Of a stretch of 5,661 bases of DNA, positions 5,403 to 5,661 are shown piece after piece. The notes below the pieces were generated by a model that was not told the origin of the DNA, did not search any database, and saw nothing but the letters and a program-made list of their open reading frames with translations. Source of the stretch: Tissierellaceae bacterium (GTDB lineage Bacteria; Bacillota; Clostridia; Tissierellales; Tissierellaceae). The translations under genes and the position numbers were made by a program. Each line of letters begins with the position of its first letter. The first letter of the stretch is position 1. The DNA is taken from contig JARICQ010000148.1 in the NCBI GenBank assembly GCA_029264075.1, forward strand, positions 1 through 5,661. Reading direction: 5' to 3'.

Positions 5403-5661
5403 CGAATTGACTCCTTGCTGACTGATTTTTATACTGTTTATAGTACCATTTTTCTTTTTTTATTAGTTGCTCATGGCTTCCTCTTTCTACGATTTCTCCC
5501 TTGTCCAAGACTATTATCTCATCAAGGTCTTGGACTTGACTTATTCTATGGCTTGAAATTATCATAGTCTTCTTTTCTAAATTATTCTTTATATTAGCCA
5601 TGATATTTTTTTCTGTTCTTCCATCAAGAGCACTCATAGCATCATCTAGTATTAGGATATC
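5392..5661 (-). CDS. ABC exporter half-transporter with degenerate ATPase site (BmrC/MdlA-like subunit), C-terminal end only
   Basis: Only the last 89 residues are present; the gene runs off the right edge. The visible part opens with Walker B and D-loop, DILILDDAMSALDGRTE, followed by the switch region TMIISSHRIS with its His and the typical C-terminal strand EIIVLDKGEIVERGSHEQLI. The residue after the Walker B Asp is Asp instead of the catalytic Glu. This replacement is characteristic of one subunit of heterodimeric exporters such as BmrCD, LmrCD and TM287/288, where that site binds ATP but hydrolyses it poorly. The stop TAA (5392-5394) lies inside the next gene, an 11-nt overlap that suggests coupled translation with its dimer partner. 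The membrane domain and Walker A cannot be seen. I infer a full gene of about 570-600 codons. Confidence 0.93.
   Translation of the reverse strand, partial: DILILDDAMSALDGRTEKNIMANIKNNLEKKTMIISSHRISQVQDLDEIIVLDKGEIVERGSHEQLIKKEKWYYKQYKNQSARSQFDEE

Overview
This AT-rich window carries seven protein-coding genes, all on the minus strand, so it reads from high to low coordinates. The content points to a motile, low-GC Gram-positive bacterium, most likely an anaerobe of the Clostridia/Tissierellia type. The basis is strong GGAGG-type ribosome binding sites, TTG and GTG starts, a lipoprotein rhodanese, a heterodimeric ABC exporter and two chemoreceptors in under 6 kb. The sequence does not allow a species call.

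The first unit (about 5661 down to 1606) starts with the C-terminal end of one ABC exporter half-transporter, cut by the window edge. A complete second half-transporter follows and overlaps it by 11 nt. Fifty-one bases further on is a chemoreceptor with no extracellular sensor and an apparent sensor domain at its C-terminus. Twenty-three bases after that is a short lipid-anchored rhodanese. A clear intrinsic terminator (1606-1648) closes the unit. The two ABC subunits look like the asymmetric BmrC/BmrD or MdlA/MdlB type, with Asp at the catalytic Glu position of one subunit and Glu in the other. A possible extended -10 promoter before the chemoreceptor may drive the last two genes separately.

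The second unit (1394 down past 1) starts after a 334-bp gap that holds the terminator and, just before the GTG start, a long imperfect hairpin overlapping the ribosome-binding region. It encodes two small hydrophobic membrane proteins of unrecognised function. They share the same motif pair, SSxxGM and YxGIGGxxGTxAA, at identical spacing, so they look like diverged paralogues encoded as a translationally coupled pair. Fifty-three bases downstream is the N-terminal part of a Cache-type chemoreceptor, cut by the left edge.

The least explained parts are the tandem paralogous membrane pair and the structured leader in front of it. No CRISPR array, rRNA, tRNA or mobile element was seen.
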